Of a stretch of 23,046 nucleotides of DNA, positions 21,562-23,046 are shown piece after piece. The notes under the pieces are model-generated. The model did not search any database. It worked only from the letters and a program-made list of their open reading frames with translations, and was not told where the DNA came from. The position numbers and the translations under genes were made by a program. The stretch comes from Spirochaetales bacterium (lineage in GTDB: Bacteria; Spirochaetota; Spirochaetia; JABMQR01), in contig JAGLNY010000016.1 of assembly GCA_023139255.1 (NCBI GenBank), positions 1-23,046 of the forward strand, in the 5' to 3' direction. The number at the start of each line of letters is the position of its first letter. Position 1 is the stretch's first letter.

Positions 21562-23046
21562 TTATTCTTCGACACTCAGCACATACATCTGGTCGCTGAC
21601 ATAAGAGGGAGCCAGCAGGTATGCACCGTCAGGAGTTGCCGCTGTCATAACCGGGTCACCCGGATCAAATGCGATAAAGCTGTCATATGTAAGTACCCCT
21701 GTCTCAGTATTTCGCCGGAATACAGTTATACCATTGGAAATAGATCCGCACACATAGACACAAGTCTGATCTGCGTTAAGCGCAACGTGTTTCGGTCCAC
21801 TCATAACCGGGACATCCGCACCTTCCTTAATTCTCTGTGTCTGATACCACTCAGCAGGATCCCCGGGAGAGGGTTCCCCATAATGGAATTCACAAAGGAA
21901 ATCATTGGAAGTAACATACACTGTGTTGTTATCCAGAAAAACTGCATTATTCGCATTACCCAGTCCCAAAGTACCAGTGCCAAGATAACTCAGCATAGTA
22001 TTAAGCGCAGGAATACCGGTAAGCGGGTCTATATCAAATAGGAGAAGTGAGCTGCTTCCATGGCAGGGGATAGCCATTTTCAGCCCATCAGGGGATATAG
22101 CAATTCTCCTGGGAGAATCAATTAAAGGGTATGTGTCGTATGTGTAGCAGTCTATTGAAACGACTTCTATTCCATCATACAGAAAATGAAAGATACTCCC
22201 TTCAAGTCTGTCGTCGACATAGATATTTCCCCCTACAGAATCAATCGCAACATAACTAATAAGGCCGATTGAGACAGGGCTTCCGTCAATGATAATCGCT
22301 GTCTGAAATACCTCAACCACCTCCAGGGTATCTGTACCGGGTGTATGGGAAAAAACCACTAGCGATTTTGAGTATTCGGAAATTGCGCAGACCAGCTGCC
22401 CGTCATCCGAGATTGCTAATCCCTTAACTCCGTTTATGGGAGTCTCAGCAGTGTTTGTTATCGTCTGTTTCAGGACAGGGGAACCGGATTCCATCCGGAA
22501 GGTCTGTATAATATCATCAACTTTTGAAGCAACTACAATCAGGCCGTCAGCAGTGATGCTGATATACTCAATCCCATCAAACATCATCCCGCCAGTGTTA
22601 TCATCCAGTATTTCAATAATTGACAGGGAACCGCTGTTCCCGGGTTCCATCGCAGTGAATGACTCTGATATTGAACCGGTACTTCCTGATGTAGAGGTTG
22701 ATGCAAGTACATCAATTCGATGAGGACCGGCATTAGGGGTGATAGTGCAGGTTGACCCGGTCAGCAGATAAATACCGTCAAGATACCATTCGGTTGAAAG
22801 GGTGACAAGCTCTGCACCGGTAACATTTGAGGGAGTAAAAGATAGTTCGATCGGCGTTCCTGCACTCACGGTTACAGGGATTCCGGTAATGTCCCCTTCA
22901 ACCGGTACCGTAGTCTCATCAGAAAGCGTTACGGAAACATCACTTTTCATCGTATCAAGATTCAGGACTATAGTCCCTTCACTGGTGATTCCATCCGCGA
23001 TTCGTACTGCTTCTACACACCCGGCAATAGAGATCCCATATGAGAA
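21562..23046 (-). CDS. Secreted beta-propeller protein with Ig-like domain (5' end outside window)
   Basis: The frame is open from the TAA-side end at 21562 to the window edge, at least 494 residues; the Met at 22950 is internal, since 32 more in-frame codons precede it. The visible N-terminal part is an Ig-like beta domain, with EWYLDGIYLLTGSTCTI and AGPHRIDVLAS, wording I associate with spirochaetal surface proteins. From about residue 100 onward repeats with DGQLVCAISEYSKSLVVF, SPDGLKMAIPCHGSSSLLLF and NADQTCVYVCGSISNGITVF describe blades of a seven-bladed propeller like those of lactonase-type proteins. Whether it is an enzyme or a binding protein is unclear. The signal peptide must lie beyond the edge; an IAGC near the edge might be a lipobox but lacks a clear hydrophobic run before it. 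Confidence 0.7.
   Translation of the reverse strand, partial: FSYGISIAGCVEAVRIADGITSEGTIVLNLDTMKSDVSVTLSDETTVPVEGDITGIPVTVSAGTPIELSFTPSNVTGAELVTLSTEWYLDGIYLLTGSTCTITPNAGPHRIDVLASTSTSGSTGSISESFTAMEPGNSGSLSIIEILDDNTGGMMFDGIEYISITADGLIVVASKVDDIIQTFRMESGSPVLKQTITNTAETPINGVKGLAISDDGQLVCAISEYSKSLVVFSHTPGTDTLEVVEVFQTAIIIDGSPVSIGLISYVAIDSVGGNIYVDDRLEGSIFHFLYDGIEVVSIDCYTYDTYPLIDSPRRIAISPDGLKMAIPCHGSSSLLLFDIDPLTGIPALNTMLSYLGTGTLGLGNANNAVFLDNNTVYVTSNDFLCEFHYGEPSPGDPAEWYQTQRIKEGADVPVMSGPKHVALNADQTCVYVCGSISNGITVFRRNTETGVLTYDSFIAFDPGDPVMTAATPDGAYLLAPSYVSDQMYVLSVEE

Noticed and set aside
1..23046. CRISPR arrays, transposase genes, phage genes
   Set aside because: No spaced direct-repeat array and no transposase, integrase or phage structural protein was found on either strand.

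Overview
The window looks like chromosomal DNA from an anaerobic or fermentative spirochaete. The main clues are a class I lysyl-tRNA synthetase (typical of archaea and spirochaetes, rare elsewhere), a large secreted propeller protein whose Ig-like part has the WYLDG and HRIDV wording I associate with spirochaetal surface proteins, a four-gene [FeFe] hydrogenase operon beside Rex, and a PIN-PhoH protein. I cannot name a species. Coding DNA has moderate GC; the rex-hydrogenase gap is close to 10% GC over its last 170 bases.

Layout. 1-790: mostly non-coding, with terminators, a CAT-anticodon tRNA on the minus strand and a degraded second copy of that tRNA's 3' end, which looks like an integration scar. 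842-2092 (minus): a remnant-like ABC-2 permease and an RlpA-like protein. 2209-4496: a radical-SAM sulfatase-maturase-type enzyme convergent with an iron-sulfur aldo/keto reductase. 4665-7146: class I lysS convergent with era. 7274-10130: a ClpP-type protease and an MFS transporter fused to a HEAT-like tail. 10131-12661: ridA, then two lipoproteins that meet tail to tail (a nuclease/phosphatase-fold protein and a class 3 lipase). 12672-18031: rex diverging from hndA-hndB-hndC-hndD, an NAD(P)-linked, probably electron-bifurcating [FeFe] hydrogenase. 18130-21524: a candidate structured leader RNA with a 10-codon ORF and a terminator, followed by phoH2, a Crp/Fnr regulator and an iron-sulfur protein. 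21562 to the end: a beta-propeller protein that runs off the window.

How the genes work together. The hydrogenase operon would balance NADH and reduced ferredoxin by making or using H2, and Rex, which senses NADH/NAD+, sits next to it. The Crp/Fnr regulator and the iron-sulfur protein form a second likely redox unit: a perfect GTAAC-N4-GTTAC palindrome overlaps the regulator's stop codon and lies at -41.5 from a predicted start for the iron-sulfur gene.

Most interesting points. (1) The stretch before phoH2 has a TTGACA promoter placed so that the transcript would begin at a 13-nt arm, perfectly complementary to an arm 145 bases downstream that overlaps the end of a 10-codon ORF; this ORF has a complete anti-Shine-Dalgarno match and is followed by a 12-bp terminator. 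This is a candidate undescribed attenuator or small RNA. (2) Five genes (rlpA, the radical-SAM gene, lysS, era, the MFS gene) have a predicted -10 box placed so that transcription would start at or within 4 nt of the start codon, with no Shine-Dalgarno sequence, suggesting common leaderless mRNAs. (3) The tRNA-end duplication marks a likely old integration site.
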